Positions 1 through 9,078 of a DNA stretch of 64,000 bases are shown here, piece by piece. Positions within the stretch are counted from its first letter, which is position 1; each line of letters begins with the position of its first letter. Source of the DNA: CBDBND01 sp965262665 (GTDB lineage: Bacteria > Pseudomonadota > Alphaproteobacteria > Rhodospirillales > Rhodospirillaceae); assembly GCA_965262665.1 (NCBI GenBank), contig CBDHFR010000003.1, positions 1,178,001 to 1,242,000 of the forward strand. The letters are read 5' to 3'. Position numbers and translations under genes: made by a program. A model generated the notes under the pieces. It was given only the letters and a program-made list of their open reading frames with translations, had not been told where the DNA came from and searched no databases.

Positions 1-345
1 ATCAAATGGTTTCCCGATACCTTGACGAGGGCAATGCGTTTGTAACCCTACGCGGCGCCGCCACCTGTGGCGATCTCTTCGGCGTGAATTGTATTGGGCG
101 CAGAGCTGAACGGCTTGAGCAAGTTGCCCACCGTTTAGTGCCGATCGCCGATCGGGAAGCCCGGACTGGCGGTAAGCGAACGAGACGCCTATGAAACAAG
201 CGCGGCAATTTGGCTTGCCGAGCGCTTGGCATGATGGTTTGTAATGACCGGTATGGGACCCGCGCCAGTTGACGCAGGTAGGGGGGTCTCGGATTTCGTT
301 CGGCATCGGATCGAAGTACCTATGCATCTCCGTGTCTCACTTTTT
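1..345. repeat. 345-bp dispersed repeat, copy 1
   Basis: This segment recurs almost base for base at 11704-12050 and its last two thirds recur in diverged form at 6232-6417. All three copies pass through a stretch reading TACCTATGCATCTCCGTGTC followed by a T-rich run. Short open frames exist on both strands but none resembles a family I know. It is most likely the end of an old mobile element. The window starts inside it. Confidence 0.75.
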
Positions 346-686
346 TGAGCTTACGCGCGGGGCTTCTCCAATGCACCAGAACCCTCGTGGAGCACGGACG
401 CCGAAGAGGATCTGCTAGAGCCTCGCTTTCGAGGATGGTTGCGGGGGCCCGCAACCACATTAAATTGCTGTTGGTTGCGGTGGGGATTCCGAGGGTTAGG
501 TAATTCAAGCACCACCTCGGGCGGGCCAAACCTGTACAACTGACATAGTTTGATGGAAGCGTCCCTGGACGCAATACCAACGGCGCGCACCATACCTAAG
601 CTTTGCACCGTCATCAGCCCCTTCCCCGGAGCGGCGGTGCGGAGGATACTCAGGACCGAAGAACACCAAGGGGAAAGGACCACACC

Positions 687-1637
687 ATGACAACCACCCG
701 CAGAGACACACTTAAGTACACGGGTGCCGCCATTGCCCTGATGTCCGGGCCCCGCGCCGCCTCTGCCGAGACGCGGTCGGAAAGCAACCCCTATGCGGTC
801 AGGTCCGGACCCATGCCCGTGCCCTATGTGCCGAGGCGCGGCTATGCGGATGGCCCCTTCGGACAGGTCCATTTCCGCGACACTGGCGAAGGACGGCCCT
901 TGATACTGTGTCCACAGGCGCCCATGACCTCACGCCAGTTCGAGAACGTGTACGAACCCCTCGCGCGCCGGGGAATCCGGGCTATCGGCGTTGATTCGCC
1001 TGGTTTTGGAGAATCCGACCCTACGCCCTTCGTGCCCACGGTCAGTGACTGGGCCGACGCAGTGCCAGCCGTGCTCGACCATCTGGGCATCGAAAAGGCC
1101 GACGTACTCGGCCACCACACCGGCGGCATGGTGGCGACGGAAGTGGCGATCCTTTTTCGGGAACGGGTGAACAAACTCGTCATCAACGGTCCTTTGCCTA
1201 TGGGCGAGGAGGAGCGCAGCAATTTCCTCAAGTTCGTCGAGGAAGGCGAGATCAACTTCGTCCACCAGACCGACGGCAGCCACATGCAGAACGCCTTCGC
1301 CACCCGCTACCGCATGTACGTCAACGGCGGAGGAACTCCGGACCCGAAGGTTATCACCCGTTACACAGTGGAGCGTTTCCAGGGATACGCGCCGTTCTGG
1401 ACCGGTCACCACGCCGCATTCATCTATGACCACAATGCGGCGCTCATGAAGGTCAAGGTCCCTACCCTGATCCTTACCAACACAGGCGATCAGATCTACG
1501 AAAACGCCAAGCTGGCCGCGCAGATGCGACCCGACTTTGCCTATGTAGAACTGCAAGGCGGCGGCATCGACATCGTCGATCAGATGCCCGAAGAATGGGC
1601 CGACGCGGTGGTAAAGTTTCTCAACGGTTCGGCCTAA
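687..1637 (+). CDS. Tat-exported alpha/beta-hydrolase-fold protein with non-canonical nucleophile motif
   Basis: A 316-residue protein. I chose the ATG at 687 because it follows the purine-rich GGGGAAAGGA and starts a twin-arginine signal (TTRRDTLKYTGAAIALMSG); an in-frame start upstream would bury that signal. The fold is alpha/beta hydrolase: an HFRDTGEGRPLILC strand, a DSPGFGESD oxyanion region and the elbow GHHTGG around residues 142-147. The usual G-x-S-x-G serine is a histidine here (His144), and the usual C-terminal catalytic histidine region reads GGGIDIVDQM. The enzyme is therefore either non-hydrolytic or uses other chemistry. Export to the periplasm by Tat is inferred. No operon partner is visible. 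Confidence 0.8.
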   Translation: MTTTRRDTLKYTGAAIALMSGPRAASAETRSESNPYAVRSGPMPVPYVPRRGYADGPFGQVHFRDTGEGRPLILCPQAPMTSRQFENVYEPLARRGIRAIGVDSPGFGESDPTPFVPTVSDWADAVPAVLDHLGIEKADVLGHHTGGMVATEVAILFRERVNKLVINGPLPMGEEERSNFLKFVEEGEINFVHQTDGSHMQNAFATRYRMYVNGGGTPDPKVITRYTVERFQGYAPFWTGHHAAFIYDHNAALMKVKVPTLILTNTGDQIYENAKLAAQMRPDFAYVELQGGGIDIVDQMPEEWADAVVKFLNGSA

Positions 1638-1670
1638 CCGATCAACCTTTGTTCGACTCATAGGGCCCTA

Positions 1671-1841
1671 ATGGCTATGCGAATATCGAATCGCAGGACG
1701 GTATTACAATATGCAGCCTTCTCTTTTGTAGTCCTGACCTCTGCCTGTTCACCGACAACGGACATAATGGAGGCAACAGCTGATGTTTCTGGCGGAGACG
1801 GAGGAGAACCTGCGGAAGTCAGGTTCTTCGGCGAAGCCTAG
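1671..1841 (+). CDS. Possible small lipoprotein (56 aa) or truncated lipoprotein start
   Basis: An ATG-started frame of 56 codons encodes a hydrophobic segment ending in a lipobox-like LTSAC at residues 22-26. The C-terminal half is Gly/Glu-rich without recognisable features. It overlaps on the opposite strand the decayed end of the glycosyltransferase remnant (1749-2346), so at most one strand is meaningful there. There is no clear Shine-Dalgarno. The N-terminus may be the stump of a once longer lipoprotein gene. Confidence 0.3.
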   Translation: MAMRISNRRTVLQYAAFSFVVLTSACSPTTDIMEATADVSGGDGGEPAEVRFFGEA

Positions 1842-2346
1842 TGTCATGTCGTGCCAGACCCGGCGCACACAGAAATTGATGGGGTTGGATTCATCGAGAG
1901 AAAGATGCCATTGGTCGTGAATCGGCATGTTGATGTGCATTTTGATAAACACATATCCCAGATCATCACGGTCCAATAGATGCTCAAGGCACAGTGAGAT
2001 GTGATTGGGATAAAACACATCGTCCGCGTCGAGAAAGAAGAGAAAGGCGCCAGTGGTCTGACGCACTCCCTCGTTACGGGAAAAGCCGTGGCCCCTGTTT
2101 TTTATTGGAAACATGTTTGATGTCAGCGTGTTCGGTGGCCCAATGCTTGATCAACACGCCCGTGCCGTCCGTTGAGGCGTCATCAACGACAGCGATCTCG
2201 CCTATGAGATTGGGGATGGCCGTGCGGGCCTGGTCGACGCTGTCCACCACGCTTTGCCGCGTGCGCTCTAGCGTCTTCTCCGCATTGTAGGCGGGAATGA
2301 CGACGGCGATGGACGGCGCACGGAGACGGGACAGCGGCTCGGACAT
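1749..2346 (-). pseudogene. Family 2 glycosyltransferase, frameshifted and truncated
   Basis: The minus strand starts with MSEPLSRL and the typical GT2 entry IAVVIPAYNAEKTLERT, then IAVVDDASTDGTG. It then changes frame near 2095 and continues in the adjacent frame with GHGFSRNEGVRQTTGAFLFF and the metal-binding LDADD. In the family these form one GT-A domain of 200-250 residues. Here a single frameshift splits it, and the C-terminal end runs into unrelated sequence near 1800. Sugar donor and acceptor cannot be inferred. Confidence 0.75.
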
Positions 2347-2445
2347 GGGAGGCACTCTACTGCGCGTGCCCAACAAAACTTACTTTGACAATGCCCCTTC
2401 GTTCCCCACCGCTAGATTCACAAAGATTTTTTCGAAATTTGGTAC

Positions 2446-3373
2446 TTACGATGACTCGTAACTTCGCTCTAGGAAAGGCTTTGCTCTTTCTAAATCCTCC
2501 ATAGATGAAACGGTTATCTCAAGATCGCCCGTCCCAAAGTGACCTATCTTTCTCACATCGCGAAGGAAGCCGTCATTACTAGTTAGCTCAACGGTATCAG
2601 GGTCCACTTTCACGTATATGAGAAGCTTCCTTTTAAGATTATGAATCTCCACACACGCGAAGTTCTTTATACGCCGAAAGGCAAAGTAATTTTTTAGCGT
2701 GTTTAATTGAACGTCATCCCCGAGAGATATCGTGAAATCCTTTACCGCCTCATACAAATCAGTAACCTCTCTATCTGCCTTCGCAAGATATTCAGACACG
2801 GTACTCTGTTTTTTTCCTTTAGCTGACGGATCGTCTACTTTTTGAATCGTCGACGAATTTTCGGTCGTGGTAACAGCATTCACCAGCTCTAGAAAAAGTA
2901 AATCTTCTCCGTATCTCCTATAACGAATCAGTTCGATATTACGGTTCATTTGCTTCACCGCATGTCCGTCATACCTCGTAAAATCTCCAGCTATACAGAG
3001 CAACCGGGGTGCAGACCATTCTACATTTGCCGCAATGCCTTGGCCGAGCTTCTCGAGCAGGAGCCACTCGAAATCCTTCTTATGATCCATCAACCAATCA
3101 AGATAGAAGAGACCTTGGTTAATCACATTCGCATTACTTGAGCGCTTATATTCGACAATTACGGGACAACCGTTCTCGTCGATACCGGAGAGTATCCATT
3201 CTCCCTCCATGATCCTTGCCGGTGCTGTATTCGCTGGCCAGGAATGTCACACCAAGAAATGTTTCGAGGTTGTTTTCTATCAGCGTTTGTAAGGATTTCT
3301 CGAGCGCAATCGAGGTAGCTAGGACTTCAGAAATATTATCAGCGCCAATCCGAAACAGTTTTATGTCGCTCAT
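2446..3373 (-). pseudogene. NucS/DUF91-like PD-(D/E)XK nuclease with DUF5655 domain, one frameshift
   Basis: The reading starts at ATG 3373 (MSDIKLFRIGADNISEV), runs through an N-terminal region to GGRMDTL near 3195, and must then change frame to continue as SGIDENGCPVIVEYKRS, the E-x-K part of a PD-(D/E)XK nuclease core. A long C-terminal DUF5655-type domain follows, ending at 2446. Related proteins are about 300 residues and uninterrupted. The frameshift falls between the catalytic Asp and the ExK motif, so this copy should be inactive unless the sequence contains an error. AT content is higher than in neighbouring genes, suggesting transfer. Confidence 0.75.
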
Positions 3374-3814
3374 CACTTTATCCTGACTTTGAAAAGTGCA
3401 TATACTGGGTACGCTTTTTGTCGAAGGTTTCACCTGCCTGTTTTGGTAGTGCCAAGAAGTTTCTTCTGTCAATCTCGTAGCAAAAAAGGTTCACGCCACG
3501 GCATAAGATCGCACCTTTTCTGATTCCAGACTTGCGGCAGGCACTTTCAATATCGCTACTCCTGTTTAAATCCGATTTAATCTGCGGCAGTAAATTCCAA
3601 ATATTTTCGTTCTAATATTAGCTCCGCGCCATCCCCCAACCTCCCAATTTCGGACCAAAACCCAATTGGCTGTTGGCCCAGTTGTAAGGTCTAGTGCAGG
3701 TGGTTGAAGGGACAGTGGATCGAAGCCTAAACGACAGTGAATTTCCCCACAATTGTTACGTCTCGTACTGAGAGTTCTGCACAGCGAAGGACGGCATTAC
3801 TCAACGCGCTTGTT
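3374..3814. other. Intergenic, no gene seen
   Basis: About 440 AT-rich bases with frequent stops in all frames. I see no RNA gene, terminator or recognisable repeat. It separates the nuclease remnant from the degenerate fragment at 3815. Confidence 0.5.
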
Positions 3815-4037
3815 TTATCTGTTATTCGGTCGCTCTCGTTGAGCGATCTTAGCCACAAAGGATAGAAGCCGTTCCGGGTCAGACGCGGACGGAGTCCAAT
3901 CGGGTCCGACTTCGTCCGCTATATTCTGAAATGCTTCTGACCATCCAGCACAATGCGCGCATTGTGTGGGTGAAAAATTGTCGAAGAGCGACTAACCAGC
4001 AAATATGTCCGCAAGGGCTAGTATGTCTGCATGACTT
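3815..4037 (-). pseudogene. C-terminal remnant of an unrecognised protein, second copy at 60.5 kb
   Basis: The minus-strand frame reads ISHADILALADIFAG, then an in-frame TAG, then continues to ADEVGPDWTPSASDPERL and stops at 3815. The same sequence, differently damaged, lies at 60545-61173 (LSHRDMLALAEMFAGWSL, then EVGPDWAPPTPHP in a shifted frame). Both are decayed copies of one unknown gene. I do not recognise the family. Confidence 0.6.
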
Positions 4038-4463
4038 ATCTGACGTCAGCGTCTATGGGACAGGCTGGGGGTTTTTGCTAAGGGAGAATTTCTTGCTCAT
4101 CTAGGTTTGCATTCAAGCCGCCTGGCGTTGGTGGTTCAAGCGGCGGTTTTGGATGGTGAGTTTTTGGTTTTTTGTCTCCTTTCGATGATTGCGGTGTCTC
4201 GCCCGAAGGAGGCGTCAGCGGGGGTGACGGTGCCGCTGCTCTCGTGGTAGCGGTGGTTATTGTAGTGATCGACGCAGGCGCCGATCTGGTTTTCCAGATC
4301 ACCCGGCAGGAAGTAGTTCTTAAGCAGGATGCGGTGCTTCAGCGTTTGATGCCAGCGCTCGATCTTGCCTTGGGTCTGGGGGTGATGAGGTGCGCCGCGA
4401 ACATGGTCTATTTTCAGATCCTCCAACCATTCAGCCAGATCGCCGGCGATGTAGCTCGATCCA
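4028..4463 (-). pseudogene. IS3-type transposase C-terminal fragment
   Basis: The minus strand encodes the end of an integrase-core transposase: IDHVRGAPHHPQTQGKIERW, which carries the catalytic Glu, then HYNNHRYHESSG and the C-terminal tail TVTPADASFGRDTAIIERR. The N-terminal two thirds are missing. The left side carries a terminus-like stretch near 4030 (TGACGTCAGCG). A second, shorter relic of the same element is at 5839-6056 and a cousin at 55243-55445. Confidence 0.75.
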
Positions 4464-4534
4464 TTGTCGCTGAGCAGACGCGACCGGTGGGCGTTTCGTC
4501 CACTGTCGAGCCCTTATGTCTTGAGAGCCATCTC

Positions 4535-4726
4535 CAGGGTGCCCTGCAGCCCCGATTTGAACCCCATCGAGATGGCCTTGTCAAAGCTCAAGGCCTATCT
4601 CCGCCGCAACGGGGCGCGAACCTTTGATCAACTCATCGAAGCAATCGGCGAAATCTGCGATCTCTTTACACCAGACGAATGCTGGAATTTCTTCGAAGCC
4701 GCTGGATGTGCATCAGGAATAGTGAA
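4535..4726 (+). pseudogene. IS630-family transposase C-terminal scrap
   Basis: The plus strand reads SPDLNPIEMALSKLKAYLRR, containing the last Glu of the DDE triad, then ICDLFTPDECWNFFEAAG, the family C-terminus. Everything before is missing, and the IS3 fragment abuts directly. It lies 45 bp upstream of the NmrA-like gene, so read-through or promoter activity from this relic is possible. Confidence 0.75.
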
Positions 4727-4770
4727 AAATGCTGTAACGTCAGGTCAACACTTCTTCACAGGAGGGGACC

Positions 4771-5622
4771 ATGACCGCGCGTATTTTCACTGCCGCAACC
4801 CTGACCGCGATTTTGCTTATTTCCGGATGGGAAACAGAGGCCCAAACCGTGCGTTCCGGAGCACCGGCCGTGAAGGCCGATGGTAACGTACTAGTGCTGG
4901 GCGGTTCCGGCCGGTTGGGCGTACGGGTGGTCAAACGTCTGCTAGAACGCGGTTTTATCGTCAGTGTTTTGGCGCGAGGCCAGTCCACCCGGGAACGTCT
5001 TGAGGGTTTGGATGTGGAGTTTATCGTCGGCGATGTGACCGTCGAGCAGAGCATGCAAAGGGCACTGCAGGGCCGCCGCTTTCACGCCGTGATTGACGCG
5101 TTGTCAGCCACAGGCGGTGTGGAATTGGATTTCGCCTCCGAGCGGCCCGACGACATTCCCCTCATGCCCTACGCGCCGGCCCAGGAATATTTGGCCCGCT
5201 GGGGCAACGTCGGTATCAATCATGTGGTGCTGCACAGTTCGGTGGGTGCTGGGGATTGCGATAACGCTGCCGACTATCCTGACATCAACTTCAACAGCTT
5301 CTGTTCCGTCCTTATAGAAAAGGGAAAGGCGGAACAAACCTTGCGGGACAGCGGGCAGACCCTCACCATCATCCGTTCAGGGGCCATCTTGTGGAGCCCG
5401 GACCGGGGCATGATTCCTTACACTGGTGAAGGGTATCTGACAGAAGACACGTTGCAAGTGGGTCCCATTACCTATGATGACCTGGGTATTCTTGTCGCCG
5501 ACTGTGCCCTCAATCCGGCGTGCAGGAACAAGGAATTCCACGCCACGGATGATACGCGGGGCGATGATTTTACCCACTGGCGCTGCCGGCGTTTCCGCAA
5601 GACGCCGGACGAAGTGTGCTGA
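4771..5622 (+). CDS. Secreted NmrA-like/SDR NAD(P)-binding protein
   Basis: A 283-residue protein whose ATG follows a strong AGGAGG. Residues 1-24 form a signal peptide (IFTAATLTAILLISG), unusual for this fold. The Rossmann motif VLVLGGSGRLGVRVVKRLLERG sits near residues 40-60, followed by VEFIVGDVTVEQ and HAVIDALSATGG. This matches atypical extended SDR proteins of the NmrA/YwnB type, which bind NAD(P) but often lack a catalytic Tyr. I see no clear YxxxK. Its periplasmic role is unknown; it may act on a small carbonyl compound or as a redox sensor. It stands alone between transposase relics. Confidence 0.8.
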   Translation: MTARIFTAATLTAILLISGWETEAQTVRSGAPAVKADGNVLVLGGSGRLGVRVVKRLLERGFIVSVLARGQSTRERLEGLDVEFIVGDVTVEQSMQRALQGRRFHAVIDALSATGGVELDFASERPDDIPLMPYAPAQEYLARWGNVGINHVVLHSSVGAGDCDNAADYPDINFNSFCSVLIEKGKAEQTLRDSGQTLTIIRSGAILWSPDRGMIPYTGEGYLTEDTLQVGPITYDDLGILVADCALNPACRNKEFHATDDTRGDDFTHWRCRRFRKTPDEVC

Positions 5623-5628
5623 TGCCTA

Positions 5629-5757
5629 ATTGATCACTTCCAAGATTTTCGATGCGGTATGGCGGTTGCCGTATTCGTCGGTGGCCGTGACGCTGATCGT
5701 GTGTGGACCGACACTGAGATCGTCGGGCAAATCCCCCAACTTCAACAGTGAGGTTTA
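5629..5757 (-). pseudogene. C-terminal tail of a calcineurin-like phosphoesterase or Ig-like domain protein
   Basis: The minus strand reads DDLSVGPHTISVTATDEYGN then RHTASKILEVIN and a stop at 5629. This resembles the beta-sandwich tail that follows metallophosphoesterase domains. The 5-prime part has been replaced by element-end sequence, including GGCTAGGAGAACTT, which is also seen near 32840. Only about 42 codons remain. Confidence 0.5.
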
Positions 5758-5838
5758 AAAGTATTCGATAGGATAGTGGGTTACACCAGAGGCTAGGAGA
5801 ACTTACCTCGCGGCTAAAGTCAATTTAGTCTGACTGTC

Positions 5839-6056
5839 CGTCGTCAAGACATTTGGGACAAATGAGTGTGTTTTCTAACGGAGGATTTTACTCATCTTGG
5901 TTGGCAGTTAAGCCGCCTGGCGTTGATGGTTCAAGCGGCGGTTTTGGCTGGTGAGTTTTTTGGTTTTTGTCTCCCGTCGATGATCGCGGTGTCTCGCCCG
6001 AAGGAGGCGTCAGCTGGGGTGACGTTGCCGCTGCTCTCATGGTAGCGGTGGTTATA
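5839..6056 (-). pseudogene. IS3-type transposase end, second relic
   Basis: Starts at a terminus (TGTCCGTCGTCAAGACAT, then TTGGGACAAATGAGTGTG) also found at 45574 and 44508. It encodes on the minus strand HESSGNVTPADASFGRDTAI and its tail, the same C-terminus as the fragment at 4028-4463. Only about 40 codons of transposase are left. Confidence 0.7.
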
Positions 6057-6231
6057 AAGTGTTTGTATCTCTTCGTCGTTCAGCCAGCCTTAGTGCTTCA
6101 ATCGGCGCGGATTGCGCTCGGTGTGAGGCCGAACGGCCCAAGCAAGGTGGTTAAGGCGAAATCCATGAGATCACCGACAGTATAGAGTACTTATTGCTAG
6201 TCGATGCCCCGTGATTGACCACGTCTCAGGC

Positions 6232-6417
6232 AAAATGCGCGGCAATTTGGGTTATCGCGCACTTGGCAACATGGCTTGGTAATGACCGGTATGGGACCCA
6301 CAATCTAGTCGATGGCACGGGGGGTGTCGGATTTCGATCGGCAAATTAACGAAGTACCTATGCATCTCCGTGTCTCACTTTTTTAAGCTTACGCGCGAAG
6401 CTTTACCAATGCACGAG
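6232..6417. repeat. 345-bp dispersed repeat, partial third copy
   Basis: A diverged copy of the last two thirds of the repeat at 1-345 and 11704-12050, sharing TAATGACCGGTATGGGACC and TACCTATGCATCTCCGTGTC. It directly abuts the MITE starting at 6420. Confidence 0.7.
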
Positions 6418-6419
6418 AA

Positions 6420-6583
6420 GGCATTGTCAGACTAAATTAATTTGTTAGTTTAGTGAGGTGAGTTTTCGCCGTTCCGAGCTGCGCCTTGCTTGGTCAATAC
6501 CAAGCGAACCAATAGTTTAGTGCCCAAACCCAGGTAACAAAGGCCCAAGAGAGTTGGTCCTAACCAGTTACTCTGACAATGCC
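6420..6583. repeat. MITE type I, copy A (164 bp)
   Basis: A non-coding element bounded by GGCATTGTCAGACTAA on the left and its near inverted repeat (CAGTTACTCTGACAATGCC) on the right. Near-identical copies are at 29336-29496, 55744-55906 and 59346-59507. The interior, with the palindrome TTGGTCAATACCAAG, has no coding capacity. The shared termini suggest mobilisation in trans by a transposase that recognises this end. Confidence 0.85.
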
Positions 6584-6700
6584 TCAGCGCCGCTTTCCCG
6601 GTTTCGATGAGAACATCATCTCGATGTATGCCCGCGGCATGACGGTCCGCGAGATCCAGGGCCATCTTGAGGATGTGGCGGTCACGCAAACCTATCTCGA
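6579..6700 (+). pseudogene. IS256 (Mutator-type) transposase fragment
   Basis: The plus strand encodes FDENIISMYARGMTVREIQG and HLEDVA, characteristic of the N-terminal third of IS256-family transposases. The sequence then turns into unrelated codons. It begins exactly at the right end of the preceding MITE. Confidence 0.7.
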
Positions 6701-6793
6701 CGAGCAAGGCGTGACCGTACTCAGCTCTGATGGCGGCGGGATCTATACGAGTCCCGGCGATGGTTGCGGTGCCATGGTGGTCTTTCAGCAGTC

Positions 6794-7987
6794 TTAGGCC
6801 GCGCCATACATATAGTCACGCGTCAGCGGCGCCGCCTCCAGCGACGGGCTCATTTGAATGTGAAAATTGACGTGAAAGGCGTTGCGGAAGCTGGACTCCG
6901 CGCTGGCGAGAAAGAACTCCCACATACGGCAAAACCGCGCATCGTAAATCTTTTCCATTTCTTCCCGATGATCCATGAAGCGGCGGCGCCATTCCTTCAA
7001 CGTGTAGGCGTAATGCAGGCGTAGCGTCTCTACATCGGTGATGTAGAAGCCCGCCTTTTCCACATGGGGCACGATCTCCGATAAGGCCGGGGCGTATCCG
7101 CCTGGGAAAATGTACTTCAGCGTCCAGGAATCCGTGGCGCCCGGTCCGTCCGTCCGGCCGATGGTCTGAAGCAAAGCAATGCCGTCGTCGGTCAGATGGT
7201 CGCGCACGCTCTTGAAAAAGGTGCGGTACAACGGCAAGCCCACATGCTCGAACATGCCGACGGAGACGATGCGGTCGAAGGTTCCTTCGACTTCGCGGTA
7301 GTCCTGAAACAGGAACCGTACGTCATCGCCCGCACTCTCTTTGTCCGCCCGCTCACGGGCGATCTTAAGCTGTTCTTCCGACAGACTGATGCCGGTCACC
7401 GACACGCCATGACGTTTGTGCAGGGCTAAGGCCAGACCGCCCCAGCCGCAGCCGATATCAAGGACAGACATGCCCGGCTCCAGTAGGAGTTTGGCGGCAA
7501 TGTGATCGACCTTGTTGCGCTGGGCGATTTCCAAAGAGTCGTTGGGCGAGCGGTAATAGGCCATAGAGTACTGCATGTCCTCGTCGAGAAACCGCTCATA
7601 AAGAGTGGATGACAAATCGTAGTGGTGAGCGACGTTCTTAGCCGCTCTGTTGATGGGATTGTAAGTGCGCACCAGCCCGCCGAAGCGCTCGATGGACTTG
7701 ATCATGCGTGCGGCCCAATGGCCATGGGCCGTGCCGATGTTCGACATGACCAGATCGAGCATGTCGAACAGGTCACCGTCTTCGATGGTGAGGGTGCCGT
7801 TCATATACCCTTCACCCGCGTAGAGTGCCGGGTTGATGAACAGTTTTGTGCCGAGCCAGGGATCGTGAAAAGTCACCGTCACAGTCGGGGCACCGCCGGT
7901 CCCCACCTCATGGCGGCGTCCGGTGTGATCAATGATCACCAGAGTGCCCCGTTTCATCAGAGGCTTTAGAAAGCGGGAAAACAACAC
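6794..7987 (-). CDS. cfa: Cyclopropane-fatty-acyl-phospholipid synthase
   Basis: A 397-residue enzyme that transfers a methylene from S-adenosylmethionine to unsaturated acyl chains of membrane phospholipids. Visible features are the N-terminal lipid-binding region (about 1-115), RAAKNVAHHYDLSSTLYERF near 115-135, the SAM motif SVLDIGCGWGGLALAL at 175-190 and QTIGRTDG with the downstream KYIFPGGYAP. Length is normal for the family and nothing is missing. The start is GTG at 7987, preceded by AAGGA about nine bases upstream. A perfect 8-bp palindrome at 8020-8036 lies just upstream. The gene is single, as is common, since it is usually stress-regulated. Confidence 0.93.
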   Translation of the reverse strand: MLFSRFLKPLMKRGTLVIIDHTGRRHEVGTGGAPTVTVTFHDPWLGTKLFINPALYAGEGYMNGTLTIEDGDLFDMLDLVMSNIGTAHGHWAARMIKSIERFGGLVRTYNPINRAAKNVAHHYDLSSTLYERFLDEDMQYSMAYYRSPNDSLEIAQRNKVDHIAAKLLLEPGMSVLDIGCGWGGLALALHKRHGVSVTGISLSEEQLKIARERADKESAGDDVRFLFQDYREVEGTFDRIVSVGMFEHVGLPLYRTFFKSVRDHLTDDGIALLQTIGRTDGPGATDSWTLKYIFPGGYAPALSEIVPHVEKAGFYITDVETLRLHYAYTLKEWRRRFMDHREEMEKIYDARFCRMWEFFLASAESSFRNAFHVNFHIQMSPSLEAAPLTRDYMYGAA

Positions 7988-8019
7988 AAGCGGCGTCCTT
8001 ATGGATCAGGAGTGAGGGC

Positions 8020-8036
8020 GATACTTATTAAGTATC
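8020..8036. promoter_or_regulatory. Palindromic operator candidate upstream of cfa
   Basis: GATACTTA-T-TAAGTATC is a perfect 8-bp inverted repeat around one central base, 33 bp before the cfa GTG. Such an AT-rich dyad at this distance could bind a dimeric regulator or overlap the promoter. The binding protein is unknown. Confidence 0.4.
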
Positions 8037-8061
8037 TTATATCACGACTGACATGTCTGTC

Positions 8062-8104
8062 CGTTGACAATGGACCGGTTGACAATGGACCGGTTGGCAA
8101 TGGA
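8062..8104. repeat. Three tandem 15-bp units
   Basis: GTTGACAATGGACCG is repeated directly three times, the last with one change (GTTGGCAATGGAC). The units contain a -35-like TTGACA. It separates cfa from the FAD monooxygenase stump. Confidence 0.7.
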
Positions 8105-8139
8105 CGGCGCCAGAGCCGGGCATGGTATGACATCAACCG

Positions 8140-8437
8140 ATGAATACGGATGATCGCGTCATTGTTGTCGGCGCCGGACCGGTGGGTCTGGTGATCGCGG
8201 TCAGGCTGGTCAAAGCCGGAATCCCGGTTGTTGTGCTCGAGGCGGCGGGTGAACCCCATGCGGAACCCCGCGCGTCGACGTTCCATCCACCGACACTGGA
8301 CATGCTTGACACCATTGGTCTGGGGCAAAGTCGTTGAACTGGAGCGTCCGGCGCCCACGTGGCAATACTGCGTGTTTGAAACCGGTGAACGGGCGGTCCC
8401 TTTCATTTACCTTAACGGAGGCCATCAAGGATGGTGA
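8140..8437 (+). pseudogene. FAD-dependent aromatic monooxygenase N-terminus, truncated and frameshifted
   Basis: Starts well with ATG 8140 and the dinucleotide-binding VIVVGAGPVGLVIAVRL, then LEAAGEPHAEPRAS and FHPPTLDMLDTIGLG, typical of PheA/TfdB-like flavoprotein hydroxylases. A stop follows and a neighbouring frame resumes (ETGERAVPFIYLNGG). Only about 100 of more than 500 residues remain, so it is non-functional. Confidence 0.75.
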
Positions 8438-8844
8438 TACGCCGGGCGCTCAACTCCTCGCTGACATCCGCCAATTGTTCCAGTCACGAAGCAATCCACA
8501 TCCAAGGTGTCCCTTCCGAGAACTCCATCCACATAGAGAAATAGAGAAATAACACCCAGTTTAAACGGATTAGGCTTTCGGAATGGATGGGCCCGGCGAA
8601 GCGCTCGCGGCCGGATCGGAAAGTTCGGTCGCGCGCGGGGGGGGGGGGGGTACAGGCTCCGTCCTGGTGGCAGACCGGTGATGCATTCGGCGCCAGGGAC
8701 GCGCCAGTTACGGCCTGGGCAGCGGTGTTGAAACAGTGATGATTTTGCGAATTTTCAGCTTTCCGGTAGTTTCGCCATGCACCGGTTCGGCTCCGAAGTT
8801 TGTGTATATAAATCAAACTGATAAGTGGCATTCTCGGCTGTACG
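8438..8844. other. Intergenic with a 14-G homopolymer
   Basis: No coding region recognised. It contains a run of 14 guanines at 8637-8650 and a half-copy of the hairpin repeat near 8500-8531 (CCCTTCCGAGAACTCCATCC). The G-run could be a slippage hotspot or a sequencing weak point. Confidence 0.5.
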
Positions 8845-8918
8845 TTTTGAAAACCCCATCCACACCTAGACGGTTTGCATCATCAAGATCGGCGGATAAG
8901 CTCTTCGGAAGGCACAGG
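8845..8918. repeat. 75-bp hairpin repeat, copy H1
   Basis: Near-palindromic element opening with GAAAACCCCATCCACACCTA and closing with GGCGGATAAGCTCTTCGGAA. It matches copies at 10662-10736, 12112-13670 (split by the IS30) and 54008-54082, plus a half-copy at 59672. Non-coding. The arms GGATGAGGTTTTCGGAAGG and its inverse define the family. Confidence 0.7.
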
Positions 8919-9078
8919 AGAAATGGCTTTGCGCTATTACCGGAACCTTTTGTAGAGGCGTTGGAAAGTGGCCACATCGCTAACCTTGTAGTTGGCGGCG
9001 GGAGACTTCTGGGCATCGGTGTACCCGCACGATTGGCCCACATTTCACTACAGTCATATCTCGGCCAATGACACGTAT

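Noticed and set aside
930..1661. 243-codon minus-strand frame opposite the alpha/beta-hydrolase
   Set aside because: The plus strand has a Tat signal, ribosome-binding site and fold motifs; the minus frame has none.
4464..4886. 140-codon frame covering the IS630 scrap and the start of the NmrA-like gene
   Set aside because: Only the middle (4535-4726) matches IS630; the rest is out-of-frame overlap with a gene that has its own strong start.
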